NCBI GenBank assembly: GCA_030445275.1 | Contig: JAUCSE010000041.1 | Location: forward strand, 1-64,000 | DNA from: Mucilaginibacter sp. | GTDB lineage: Bacteria > Bacteroidota > Bacteroidia > Sphingobacteriales > Sphingobacteriaceae | Length of the DNA stretch: 64,000 nucleotides | Reading direction: 5' to 3' | Shown: piece by piece, positions 44,302 to 53,545 of the stretch | How the letters are laid out: each line of letters begins with the position of its first letter | Position numbering within the stretch: the stretch's first letter is position 1 | Program-made: the position numbers and the translations under genes | The notes under the pieces: model-generated | What the model saw: only the letters and a program-made list of their open reading frames with translations | Databases searched by the model: none | Told to the model about the DNA's origin: nothing

Positions 44302-46107
44302 TCACGAATCTGCCTTATCACCCCTCAGTAACCTGAAACGTTTGCGGGCTTCATTAATCCAGAGGCTGCCGGGGTAATTGGTAATAATTTTCTGGTACCA
44401 TGCTTTGGCGCTCACTTTATCATTTAGGCGGTTATCATAAATATCGCCCAGCATGAAAACCGCGTCGTCGGCCCATAGGTCGTTGGGATGTTCGTCGGCT
44501 ATCTTTTTTAACAATGGTACGGCATCCGTATAATTCTTTTGTTGGATTAGTATCCGCGATTTCGACATCAGTATATCATCGCTTAAACTATTGTTCGGGA
44601 ATTTTTTATCAATACTGTCCAGGGTCATGATGGCTTTGGCGGGCTGCTCGGCAAATATCTGCAGATCGGCACGAGCGTACATCTTCAGAGCCCCAGCCAC
44701 ACTATCGGCTAAAGTGTTATCAGCTATCAGCAGCTGTAAATTTAACGCGTCATTAGCAATTAGTTGTGACGTAGCTGCCTTTAATACATTAAGCTGTCCC
44801 TTTGCCCAGGTAAAATCGCCGGTATAGTAAGCCAGCTTGGCATTCCTGAATTTAGCATCCTGGTTTATATCGGTATTAGGAAAATCTTTTTCAACCTGGC
44901 TGTATAATAGGGTAGCCTCCCAGGGCTGGTTATTCATTAAATATATATCGCCAAGATCTAGCTTACAGGAAGCCAGCAGTTCGGGTCTGATACCGGGGAT
45001 ACTTACAGCATCTTCCAGTAATTTTTGCGCATCATTAAGTTTATGCAGTTTAAATGCCTGCAATTGAGCCAGCTTTTGCATGGCAAAAACTGTACTGCTG
45101 TTACGACCAAATTCAGTAAGCAGATCATTATAATCCTGTTCAAGGCTAAGCAGATCGGCGGGCAGGTATTTGTCAGATGTTACCTTTAAATTTTTGGTGT
45201 TGATGAGCTCAATTTTTGAGGCAATATACAAGGGATTTGTTTTTCCTTTGCTGATGATGTATTCGTACCCCCGTATGGCTGCATCATAAGCCTCGTTAGA
45301 GTTGAGGGTGCGGCACAGCTCAAAAATGCTGGAGCCATCGTCATTTTGCCTGCGGCTTAATGCCAGCGACTGGTTAAGGGCAAGATCAAACTCCTTTTGC
45401 TGCATATATTGCCAGGTAAGTAGCTGGGTATAAATAACTTGCTGCGGATCGCTCTGTATACGTCTTAACAAAGCGCTTTTAAGCATATTATAATCGGCAT
45501 CGCCCTCATACACGGTGGCAAAGGAATTTTCGGCCTGGGTAATAAAGTTGGGGTTAGCCGGTAAAAAGTTCAGGTATTCTTCGGTAAGAGCTGTCTTATC
45601 TCTTTTATAACGGTAAAGGGTTATCAGTTCGTTGGCAAATTCTGTATTGCTATTTAATATTTTACGGCCCTGTAAAAATATTTTTATAGTATAATCAATA
45701 TTTGAGCTTTGATAAAATTGCCCGGCCAGGTTAGCTATCTCATTACGATCAGCAGGCAGGTTTTGTATCAGGTTATCATAAATGGCATTGGCTTTATTCA
45801 AACTGCCCTGCTGGGTATAAATAGTGCCTAGCATAATCTGGTATTCATGTGCCTCCGGGTGTTTGCGTGCTAACTTTTTAACGGTACTCTCGGCCTCATC
45901 AAATTTTTTAAGGCTTAGCAGCGTGTTAACATAGTAGGAGTAATAAGCCTCGTTATTCTGCTTATACAGCTTTTGGTATATTTCAAGGGCCTTTTGCGGT
46001 TCGCCGTTAGTATTGTACTGTTTGGCCAGCTGCAAGTCGTTATCCTGCGCAAAAAGGCAGGTAACCATGGTTAAAATAATAATTGCAATACTAAACAAAG
46101 CCCTCAT
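44302..46107 (-). CDS. Tetratricopeptide-repeat protein, exported
   Basis: A 601-aa protein with a signal peptide (about 1-17, ending LFAQ) and many degenerate TPR helix pairs along its whole length, for example ALEIYQKLYKQNNEAYYSYYVNTLL, HEYQIMLGTIYTQQGSLNKANAIYDNLIQ, AVPLLKKIADEHPNDLWADDAVFMLGDIY and AWYQKIITNYPGSLWINEARKRFR. The C-terminal repeats resemble YbgF/BamD-type envelope TPRs. Probably a periplasmic scaffold; no partner is evident. ATG 46105-46107 is chosen over the frame start at 46125 because it gives a clean signal peptide. Confidence 0.85.
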   Translation of the reverse strand: MRALFSIAIIILTMVTCLFAQDNDLQLAKQYNTNGEPQKALEIYQKLYKQNNEAYYSYYVNTLLSLKKFDEAESTVKKLARKHPEAHEYQIMLGTIYTQQGSLNKANAIYDNLIQNLPADRNEIANLAGQFYQSSNIDYTIKIFLQGRKILNSNTEFANELITLYRYKRDKTALTEEYLNFLPANPNFITQAENSFATVYEGDADYNMLKSALLRRIQSDPQQVIYTQLLTWQYMQQKEFDLALNQSLALSRRQNDDGSSIFELCRTLNSNEAYDAAIRGYEYIISKGKTNPLYIASKIELINTKNLKVTSDKYLPADLLSLEQDYNDLLTEFGRNSSTVFAMQKLAQLQAFKLHKLNDAQKLLEDAVSIPGIRPELLASCKLDLGDIYLMNNQPWEATLLYSQVEKDFPNTDINQDAKFRNAKLAYYTGDFTWAKGQLNVLKAATSQLIANDALNLQLLIADNTLADSVAGALKMYARADLQIFAEQPAKAIMTLDSIDKKFPNNSLSDDILMSKSRILIQQKNYTDAVPLLKKIADEHPNDLWADDAVFMLGDIYDNRLNDKVSAKAWYQKIITNYPGSLWINEARKRFRLLRGDKADS

Positions 46108-46146
46108 CTGTTCAAAAATAATCAATTATTTTTAGTAACAAATAGT

Positions 46147-46228
46147 TAGTATCAAGTATCAAGACAGTTGCATTTATTTTATAAGAACCTCAAAAGTCCT
46201 GATACTTGGTACTGGCTACTTGATACTA
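46147..46228. repeat. Stutter palindrome of GTATCAAGTA words
   Basis: TAGTATCAAGTA (46147-46158) pairs with TACTTGATACTA (46217-46228). Inside are further words on each side (TATCAAGAC, GTCCTGATACTTGGTACTGG). It occupies the divergent gap between the TPR gene and the S9-like gene. Confidence 0.75.
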
Positions 46229-46317
46229 TGTTAACGGGTAAAATTGTAGTGACATTTTGATAACATAAAGTTATTTTAAGTAATTTGACCAGAATAATAA
46301 AATGGGACAAATTTACC

Positions 46318-48216
46318 ATGTTGGGCCGAGTGAGATATTTACTGTTTGTTGTTTTTATAATAACCTTTTGTTCCTGCAAGAATAAAGTAAGGCAAATACC
46401 TATTGCCGATTTTTTTAAGAATCCTGAAAAAAGCTTTTATAAATTATCTCCTGACGGTAAATATGTATCTTATTTAAAACAGTATAAAGATAAGCAGAAC
46501 CTTTTTGTACAATCGCTTGCTGATGGCAGCGAGCATACGGTAACGTCATTTGATGATTTTTCGGTACGGCCTGATTATTTCTGGACGTATAATAATCAAT
46601 TGGTTTTTAATAAGGGAAGTGCTGATTTCGATAGTTTAAAAATGTACGCTATTGATCTGGCTTCCCTTAAAATACGGTCAATCCTGTCATTAGGAAAGGT
46701 AAAGGTGGGACTGCTTAATCGTAATAAGCAGCAGCCAGATGTAATTACCATCAAAATGAACAACCGTGACCCCGGAAATTTTGATATCTATCGCCTTAAT
46801 ATAAAAACTGGCGAGCTAAAGCCTTATCTGATAAACCCGGGTAATATAACCGAGTGGTTTCCTGATGCCGATGGCAAAATACGTTTGGTTAAAGCATCTG
46901 ACGGGGTAAATGAAACTATTTTATACCGGCCCGATGACGGAGTTCCTTTTAAACCCATCATTGAAAATAATTTTAAAAACTCAGTAAAACCAATTGCTTT
47001 TACAGGGGTGAAAAATTATTTCTATGCTTTATCAAACGTTAACCGCGACAAAACAGCCCTGGTTGAGATCAATGCCGAAAATGGAAAAGAAGAAAAGACT
47101 ATTTTTAGCTGTAGCAAGGCCGATATATTAAATGTTGAATATTCCAGGAACAAGCATAGGCCTGAGTTTGCCTCGTGGGAGGATTCAATACCGCATAAGC
47201 ATTTTCTGATTCCCGCTGTTGAGCAAATATATAACAACCTGCTGCAACGGCCCGAGCTGAAGGGTAATGAAATAAGGGTGATGGATCGGGATAGCACCGA
47301 AAACAAATTTATCTTGAATACTTATACTGATCGTAATCCCGGCTCCTTTTATTTGTATGAAAAAAATACAGATAAACTGACCAAACTGGGCGATGTTAAT
47401 CCAGTTTTAACACCTGATAAGCTGTGTGCTATGCAAGCTATCTCCTACAAGGCGAGTGACGGTTTGCTGCTAAACGGGTATTTAACATTACCTCAGGGTA
47501 GTAAACGTACTAATTTACCCGTAGTAGTCATACCACACGATGAACTTTGGCGTAACCGCGACTCCTGGGGATATGATGAGCGCGTGCAGTTTTTAGCTAA
47601 CCGGGGATACGCTGTTTTCCAGGTGAACTATCGTGGTTCAACCGGATATGGCAAAGCTTTCAGGAGTGCCGGATTTAAGCAGGTTGGCGGTAAAATACAG
47701 GACGACATAACCGATGGCGTACATTGGCTTATAGCGCAAAAAATAGCCAATCCTAAAAAGATAGCCATTTTTGGTAATGGCTTTGGCGGCTTTTCGGCAT
47801 TGTATGGTATATCATTTCATCCCGAACTTTATAATTGTGCTGTTGTACAAAATGGGCTCATTAACTTTTTTACTTTTATTAAGGATGCACCGCCGTTTTT
47901 AAAACCCTATTTGAAAATGATATATGAAATGGTTGGTAACCCCGAAACGGATGCTGATCAACTCAGAGCTATTTCTCCGGTGTTTCATACGGATAAGATA
48001 AAAGCACCGTTAATTATTTTCCAGGGAGCCAAAGATCAACGGGCCAATATCAGTGAGCTTAACCAATTTGTGCACGAACTACGTAAGCGTAATGTTGATG
48101 TAAAATATTTTTTAAAACCCAATGAACGAGCTTTTTTCAGAAATGAGCATAACCGTATGGAAATGTACGCCGAGATAGAAAAATTCCTGGATTATAACAT
48201 GCGGGTTAAACCATAA
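46318..48216 (+). CDS. S9 (prolyl oligopeptidase)-like lipoprotein, catalytically dead
   Basis: A 632-aa exported protein: signal with possible lipobox (TFCSC, Cys20), a beta-propeller-like N-terminal region (about 30-370) and a C-terminal S9 alpha/beta-hydrolase domain (about 390-630; NRGYAVFQVNYRGSTGYGKAF is typical). The catalytic Ser motif G-x-S-x-G-G reads GNGFGG (486-491), with Gly488 in place of Ser. The Asp is kept (Asp573 in AKDQRAN), but the His motif reads NERAF (602-606), with Arg604 where His belongs. It should not hydrolyse peptides and may bind them instead. The sensor kinase gene follows eight bases later. ATG 46318 gives the signal; the frame opens at 46285. Confidence 0.88.
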   Translation: MLGRVRYLLFVVFIITFCSCKNKVRQIPIADFFKNPEKSFYKLSPDGKYVSYLKQYKDKQNLFVQSLADGSEHTVTSFDDFSVRPDYFWTYNNQLVFNKGSADFDSLKMYAIDLASLKIRSILSLGKVKVGLLNRNKQQPDVITIKMNNRDPGNFDIYRLNIKTGELKPYLINPGNITEWFPDADGKIRLVKASDGVNETILYRPDDGVPFKPIIENNFKNSVKPIAFTGVKNYFYALSNVNRDKTALVEINAENGKEEKTIFSCSKADILNVEYSRNKHRPEFASWEDSIPHKHFLIPAVEQIYNNLLQRPELKGNEIRVMDRDSTENKFILNTYTDRNPGSFYLYEKNTDKLTKLGDVNPVLTPDKLCAMQAISYKASDGLLLNGYLTLPQGSKRTNLPVVVIPHDELWRNRDSWGYDERVQFLANRGYAVFQVNYRGSTGYGKAFRSAGFKQVGGKIQDDITDGVHWLIAQKIANPKKIAIFGNGFGGFSALYGISFHPELYNCAVVQNGLINFFTFIKDAPPFLKPYLKMIYEMVGNPETDADQLRAISPVFHTDKIKAPLIIFQGAKDQRANISELNQFVHELRKRNVDVKYFLKPNERAFFRNEHNRMEMYAEIEKFLDYNMRVKP

Positions 48217-48224
48217 TACCCCTT

Positions 48225-49868
48225 ATGCCTGTACATAAAAATGCTTACCGCAAAAGTTTTTTGCTGATCATCATATTTTTGGTGCTCATATCGGTAACTT
48301 TTGTGGTGGCGCTTTTTGTATCCTACAACCTTACGGCAAAATATGTGGAGAATGAATTTGGTTCAAAAAAAATTGAGGTACTTGAGCAAACTATAAAACC
48401 GTATTATGATTTTTATCAGAATAAAATCCCTGAGATCACCTCATACCAGGGTTTTTTAGATTCGGCATCGGCAGCTAAATATGCAACATCGGTTTTTCAT
48501 GATTATAAATTTGTAAGAAAAGTTGTTTTTTATGATGTACTGATAGGCAGTAAAACACCCGTCACCATTCGCAGGAATAACCTGAACATATCGGTTAAAG
48601 CAGTATACATATATTGGCATAAAAAGGGGAAGGTTTTTGGAGCCAGGCAAGTAGCTCCCGCCGATGAATCTGATTTTAAGGAGATGGCGGTCAAGCTCAA
48701 TAATTATATCGCTTTTTCTGATACATCTCGCGTATCCACTCAGGATGAATTGTTTAAAACATTTTGGGATGTGAAGCCCGATAAAATAAGTTATACCAAC
48801 ATATTGCGGCACGAGGATATAAAGATATACCGCGATCTGCAACAGCATAATACTCTTTCGGCATCATATAAGCAAAACATGATGACCTTTTACCTTGATC
48901 CGTATTTACTGAAAATAAGAAATCCGCATCATGAACTTTATCAAAATGTATCCATACAACCCGTAGTGTATGACCCAATTGATACCGAAGGTGATAAAAT
49001 GATAACAGAAGTATCGTTTCCGGGGGCTTTTTCTGATTATAAGTTGTTTTTCAGTTCTGAACAAGGTTACCTTACTAACGAAATTAATAAGCGGTTTATG
49101 CCAATAGGCGCGGTAGTGTTGTTAATATCACTTTTTTTGGTACTCATAGGCTGGCTTATTTATCGTAACTTGAACGTTAATATTAAGCTGTTTAAACTGC
49201 AGTACGATTTTATAAACAATTTTACCCATGAGTTTAAAACGCCTGTTAGTGTAATAAAAATTGCAGGCTCAAATTTACGGGGCGACGGTGAACTTACCGA
49301 AAGGCAGCGAAAGCAATATGGTAAAATTCTGGATGAAGAGGCTGATAAGCTAAATGAGCTGATGAATAAGCTATTGTCATTTACACAGCTTGAAAATAAA
49401 TCCATTACCCTAAAAAAGGAGGAAATTGTGATTGATGATTTTGTAAGCCGGTACACAGATACGTTTAAAATTAAGTATCCCGATTTTAAACTGCATTGTA
49501 AAGTAGTTGGTGTGCAAACATTTTATACCGATCCGGTATTGTTAGGTAGTGTATTTCAGAACCTGATTGAAAACGCTTATAAATACTCACATCCGCAGAA
49601 AAAGGAACTTAACATAAATATTACACATGAAAAGAGGAATATCGTGTTTTCGTTTGTTGACAAAGGTATAGGCATCCCGAAGGAGGAGCTAAATAATATA
49701 TTTAAAAAATTTTACAGGATCGAGAACCAGTATAACCAAAACGGGAGTGTAGGTTTAGGTTTGGCATTTTGTAAAGAACTGGTTAATTTTATGGATGGTG
49801 AAATAACAGTTCACAGTAAAGTTAATGAGGGTTCGGAATTTAGAGTTACGCTTCCATATGAAAATTAA
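48225..49868 (+). CDS. Two-component sensor histidine kinase
   Basis: A 547-aa membrane kinase. TM1 (about 12-34), a large periplasmic sensor domain of no recognised type (about 35-288), TM2 (about 291-316), then HisKA with His335 in NNFTHEFKTP, and HATPase with the N box LIENAYKYSHP, G1 box VDKGIGIP and G2 box GSVGLGLAF. Kinase motifs are complete. It lies eight bases after the dead S9-like lipoprotein gene and three bases before its response regulator, so the three genes form one operon. Confidence 0.95.
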   Translation: MPVHKNAYRKSFLLIIIFLVLISVTFVVALFVSYNLTAKYVENEFGSKKIEVLEQTIKPYYDFYQNKIPEITSYQGFLDSASAAKYATSVFHDYKFVRKVVFYDVLIGSKTPVTIRRNNLNISVKAVYIYWHKKGKVFGARQVAPADESDFKEMAVKLNNYIAFSDTSRVSTQDELFKTFWDVKPDKISYTNILRHEDIKIYRDLQQHNTLSASYKQNMMTFYLDPYLLKIRNPHHELYQNVSIQPVVYDPIDTEGDKMITEVSFPGAFSDYKLFFSSEQGYLTNEINKRFMPIGAVVLLISLFLVLIGWLIYRNLNVNIKLFKLQYDFINNFTHEFKTPVSVIKIAGSNLRGDGELTERQRKQYGKILDEEADKLNELMNKLLSFTQLENKSITLKKEEIVIDDFVSRYTDTFKIKYPDFKLHCKVVGVQTFYTDPVLLGSVFQNLIENAYKYSHPQKKELNINITHEKRNIVFSFVDKGIGIPKEELNNIFKKFYRIENQYNQNGSVGLGLAFCKELVNFMDGEITVHSKVNEGSEFRVTLPYEN

Positions 49869-49871
49869 AAT

Positions 49872-50564
49872 ATGAACAAAGAAATTAAAATTGCGCTGGT
49901 TGAAGATGATGAAAACCTGCGTTTCCTGGTAGCAGAGCGTTTGCAATCAGAAGGATACAAAGTATTGGAAGCCGATAACGGCGACGATGCCGAGAGTATG
50001 ATACTGGAAGAACAACCTGACATTGTACTGCTGGATTGGATGCTGCCAGGTAAGCCTGGATCGCAGGTATGCGCCAACATCAGGGAAAAAGGGTATGATA
50101 AACTGATTATCATGATGACCGCCAAGGCTCAGGATGTTGACAAGATTGAGGCCTATAACTTTGGTGTATCTGATTATATTACAAAGCCATTCAATATGGA
50201 TGTATTGGTAGCGATGATTGATAATAAGATCAAGTTTTCGCTGAATAGCGAAAAATCTGAATCGTACCGCTTTGCCAATATGGAGCATTTGCCCAATACC
50301 CACCTGCTGATCAGGGATAACCGCAAAATTGAACTGACCATATTGGAGAACAGGATACTGCTATACTTCCTGAAAAACAAGAACAAGGTAATTAACCGCG
50401 AAGAACTGATGATGGAAGTTTGGGGCTACAATGCCGACGTAAACACCCGCACGCTGGATATGCACATTGTTCGCCTGCGTAAAAAAATTGAAACCAATGC
50501 CGATTCACCACAATACCTGCAAACGGTAAGGGGAATTGGGTATAAGTTTGTTTATAATCAGTAA
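49872..50564 (+). CDS. OmpR/PhoB-type response regulator
   Basis: A 230-aa regulator. The receiver domain (about 5-120) has the acidic pocket EDDE (11-14), phosphoacceptor Asp55 in LLDWMLPG, Thr83 in MMTAK and Lys105 in TKPF. The C-terminal winged helix (about 130-228) has LTILENRILLYFLKNKNKVINREELM and the recognition text RTLDMHIVRLRKKIE, ending LQTVRGIGYKFV. Target genes are unknown. It is cotranscribed with the upstream kinase. Confidence 0.96.
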   Translation: MNKEIKIALVEDDENLRFLVAERLQSEGYKVLEADNGDDAESMILEEQPDIVLLDWMLPGKPGSQVCANIREKGYDKLIIMMTAKAQDVDKIEAYNFGVSDYITKPFNMDVLVAMIDNKIKFSLNSEKSESYRFANMEHLPNTHLLIRDNRKIELTILENRILLYFLKNKNKVINREELMMEVWGYNADVNTRTLDMHIVRLRKKIETNADSPQYLQTVRGIGYKFVYNQ

Positions 50565-50585
50565 AGTCTCCATTATTTCTCCACG

Positions 50586-50668
50586 CGTCATTGCGTAGCG
50601 TGGCAATCCCCAATAAGCAGGGCCGCGCGCTGTAAGTAGGGGATTGCCACGCTACGCTCGTAATGACG
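50586..50668. repeat. GTCATTGCG-type dispersed palindromic repeat
   Basis: The left arm (50586-50611, CGTCATTGCGTAGCGTGGCA...) pairs with the right arm (50639-50668, ...TGCCACGCTACG...TAATGACG), almost perfectly. It lies between the response regulator and the convergent methyltransferase and may end both transcripts. Confidence 0.8.
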
Positions 50669-50712
50669 AAATTTTTATTTGTGCCGTTGTTGGCGTTGTC
50701 AGCAACAACTTT

Positions 50713-51333
50713 TCAACCCGCCCTATACACCCTCGCCACCATAAAATCATAAAAAAAAGTTTTTTTTTCAATAACATTATACCCATTAATGGTAAAATAA
50801 GCAGCTATTTCCGGTAATTTACTGGCTTCAATGCCGCAAACTATTCTGAAAAAAACAAACATGCTTTTCAGTAAAACCTGCTGCCACCATTTGCCGGTAA
50901 GCTGAAAATCGGCATTGAGCCATAGGCCATCGGGTTTTAGCGATTGATGGATATGGGTAAATACGGTTTTAAGCGTATGCTCTGTAAAATTATCAAACAG
51001 AAAAGGGGTGATCACCGCATCGAAGTCAGATGGAAGTATTACATGTTCGATAGCATCATTGATATATATTACCTCGTTTTTGCCAGTATTCCTTTTTTGT
51101 GATAATGTCATCATGCCGGCAGCAACCTCAACATAGGTAATACACAGGTCGGATGGATGAAGCTTGGTTAGCTCTTCCAGTATCCAGCCGGTGCCGCCAC
51201 CCACAATCAATATATTGCTACCCGGTTTAATGAATTGAAGTAAGTACAGCTGGGAGTTTACCAGGGCTTTACCATACACCAGGCGCGAAAGCCTATCATA
51301 AAACCATGCGGAGTTGTTAAAGTTAGCCGCCAT
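50713..51333 (-). CDS. Class I SAM-dependent methyltransferase
   Basis: A 206-aa methyltransferase. SAM motif I is ILIVGGGTGWILEEL (about 37-51), the acidic residue after strand 2 is in CITYVEVAAGMM, and AVITPFLFDNFTEHTLKTVF carries motif IV/V. It resembles the ubiquinone/menaquinone-type methyltransferases in general form only; the substrate is unknown. It is the last gene of a six-gene minus-strand operon, three bases after the UbiA-like gene, which suggests the two act on the same lipid-type product. Confidence 0.87.
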   Translation of the reverse strand: MAANFNNSAWFYDRLSRLVYGKALVNSQLYLLQFIKPGSNILIVGGGTGWILEELTKLHPSDLCITYVEVAAGMMTLSQKRNTGKNEVIYINDAIEHVILPSDFDAVITPFLFDNFTEHTLKTVFTHIHQSLKPDGLWLNADFQLTGKWWQQVLLKSMFVFFRIVCGIEASKLPEIAAYFTINGYNVIEKKTFFYDFMVARVYRAG

Positions 51334-51336
51334 TAT

Positions 51337-52221
51337 TTAATGAGCTGCCAGGATGCGGAATGCCATGAGTACTACGTATTGCAGTATGAGCACACCATCC
51401 ATAAAAAAGAAATAATAGTATTCGTCTTTTTTCCAGGCCGATTTAAATATGAGCCAACCGGTTAAAACAACGGTAAGCGTTAATGCCCAAAAATCGGTAC
51501 TGAATCCATTTTGCCTGAAAAGGAATAGCAAAACCACATAGCCGGCAAGCAATACCTGGCAAAATAAGTACGCGTTTTTTTCGCCCCAGGCTACCGGGAT
51601 GGTTTTAAGCCCGTGATTGCGGTCATCAAACAGGTCACGAATATCAAAGGGAATAGTGAGCGCGCCAATAAACAAAAAACGTTTAGCTATCAGTATAGTG
51701 GTATCGCGCATGGATATATCATTGGTATGCAGGTGCAACACCTCAAGTACCGGGAACAATACACAGCTCATGGTCCATACCAGGGTGATCAAAAATGGCT
51801 TTAATCCTGGAATGTTACGAAGGCCAAATTTATGATCGCCGATGGTAAACAGGGGCAACCCATAACTAAAGGATAAAATGCCCAGGAAAATGAGTAATAT
51901 TTTTGATTCGGTTGTAATTAAAAAGAACAATGGGATAAGGGAAAGCAGCGAAACAATGGTAAAGGTTACCATGAGCCGGTAATGCGCAAAAAACCAGCGT
52001 ACCCGCTTGTATTGCGACGATTGAGGCTGTGCAGGCCGGGTGATCAGTATGCAAAAATTATAAATGCCCAGGGTAGATGTAAATAGCAAACCCAAAACAG
52101 CAGGCATTGGTTTTTCGCCTATAAGCTGAAACGTTAGCAGGGCTTGTGCAACGGCACAAAGCGACATGAAAATATTACTGAACAGCAGAAAATCAAAAAC
52201 AGATTGAAATATTTTTTTCAT
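51337..52221 (-). CDS. UbiA-superfamily-like membrane protein
   Basis: A 294-aa membrane protein with eight or nine hydrophobic segments. The second Asp-rich motif of UbiA prenyltransferases is clear, DIRDLFDDRNHGLKTIPV, followed by the usual WGEKNAYLFC. The first N-D-x-x-D motif is not visible: the region near 13-40 and the next loop (YNFCILITRP) lack it. It may be an inactive or divergent prenyltransferase. Located between metallophosphoesterase and methyltransferase genes, with gaps of 30 and three bases. Confidence 0.75.
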   Translation of the reverse strand: MKKIFQSVFDFLLFSNIFMSLCAVAQALLTFQLIGEKPMPAVLGLLFTSTLGIYNFCILITRPAQPQSSQYKRVRWFFAHYRLMVTFTIVSLLSLIPLFFLITTESKILLIFLGILSFSYGLPLFTIGDHKFGLRNIPGLKPFLITLVWTMSCVLFPVLEVLHLHTNDISMRDTTILIAKRFLFIGALTIPFDIRDLFDDRNHGLKTIPVAWGEKNAYLFCQVLLAGYVVLLFLFRQNGFSTDFWALTLTVVLTGWLIFKSAWKKDEYYYFFFMDGVLILQYVVLMAFRILAAH

Positions 52222-52251
52222 TTAGTGATCAATATCTGCCTGCATTAATCT

Positions 52252-53529
52252 TTACGATTCTATTGTAGAGGAATTTTGGCCGGCTTTTAATGTAAATATC
52301 GTAATCTCCGGTAATATTCCAACCCTGCCCGCAAAACCAATAAAACCATAGCCCACATTTACATATAATTGCTGGTGACTTTCCTGATACAGCCCAGCCC
52401 ATTCTTTATATACATACTCAATAGGGCTCCATTGAAAACTTTCGGTGCGTACCCCAAACTGCATACCATGCGTATGGCCCGAAAACATGGCATCTATCTG
52501 CGGATATTTAGGTAATACCTCACCACGCCAATGCGACGGATCATGTGACAATAGCAGCTTTACCGGGACGTCATCCGTATTTTTAATAGCCTGGTCCAGG
52601 CAGGCGTATTTAGGAAAAGTACTTAGCTTGCTCCAGTTTTCAACACCCAGTATGCCAATCTCCTCGCCATTTACTTTTAAGCGGCGATGCTCATTAAGTA
52701 ACAGATCCCAGCCCATGTTTTTGTGGGTGGCTATCAAATCGGCATGGTTTTTATGTTTAGCGACATATGATGGCCATTTTTCATAATCGCCATAGTCATG
52801 GTTACCCAATGAGCTGTAAACTCCCAGCGGGGCTCTTACCTTCGAAAAAATATCCTGGTAGTTGAGCATTTCGGATGCCAGTCCGTTAACCAGGTCGCCG
52901 GTAAAAAATATAAGATCAGGCTTTTCCTTTAGCAGCATTTCAACACCGCCAAGCACCGCCTTTTTATTATAAAAGCTGCCTGAATGAATATCCGATATCT
53001 GGCCTAGTTTTATACCATCAAACGCCTTGGGTAAATTAGGCAGATGCATGGTTTGATACCGTACATGATAATCATACAAACCCTTGGGCATATTAATTTT
53101 GATAGCGGCCAATGGTACAGCCCCGGCAAGTAATCCTGCCTTCATCAAAAACGCTGAACGGGGTATAGCATGCTCTTTTGGAGGGATACTGATATCTGTT
53201 GCTTTTCTGTTTAACCTTTCACGTCTTAGTATCAGCATCCGCCTCAGGTCATCCATCATCAAGAAGGGTAAAAAGGATATTTTGCCTATGAATATCAGGG
53301 AGAAGGCCAGCAGGAACGCAGCTCTTAAACCAAGACCTAAATTGGTGTAAATGGATAGCAGTAAACCTGCAATTAAAGAAACGCTTATCAACCAGTAAAA
53401 AAAAGTAAAGTCGCCCGAGTGGGGCAACTTCCACTTTTTGAATGCGCCACGGATGCCGTGTAATACATACAGGTCAATAAGCAGCAGTATCGCAATTATA
53501 AGTATAATATCAAGTGCTTGTTCCGTCAT
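52252..53529 (-). CDS. Membrane-anchored metallophosphoesterase
   Basis: A 425-aa protein. The N-terminal part has three or four membrane helices (about 5-25, 40-62, 68-90 and a weaker one near 125-145). The C-terminal calcineurin-like domain (about 170-405) contains all metal motifs: GQISDIHSGSF, FFTGDLVNG, GNHDYGDY, LLSHDPSHW and FSGHTHGMQFG. The layout matches YaeI-type enzymes. The substrate is not predicted; UDP-sugar or lipid pyrophosphate hydrolysis is possible. It follows the MoxR-type ATPase by 16 bases. Confidence 0.92.
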   Translation of the reverse strand: MTEQALDIILIIAILLLIDLYVLHGIRGAFKKWKLPHSGDFTFFYWLISVSLIAGLLLSIYTNLGLGLRAAFLLAFSLIFIGKISFLPFLMMDDLRRMLILRRERLNRKATDISIPPKEHAIPRSAFLMKAGLLAGAVPLAAIKINMPKGLYDYHVRYQTMHLPNLPKAFDGIKLGQISDIHSGSFYNKKAVLGGVEMLLKEKPDLIFFTGDLVNGLASEMLNYQDIFSKVRAPLGVYSSLGNHDYGDYEKWPSYVAKHKNHADLIATHKNMGWDLLLNEHRRLKVNGEEIGILGVENWSKLSTFPKYACLDQAIKNTDDVPVKLLLSHDPSHWRGEVLPKYPQIDAMFSGHTHGMQFGVRTESFQWSPIEYVYKEWAGLYQESHQQLYVNVGYGFIGFAGRVGILPEITIFTLKAGQNSSTIES

Positions 53530-53545
53530 TCACCGCTAATATAAG

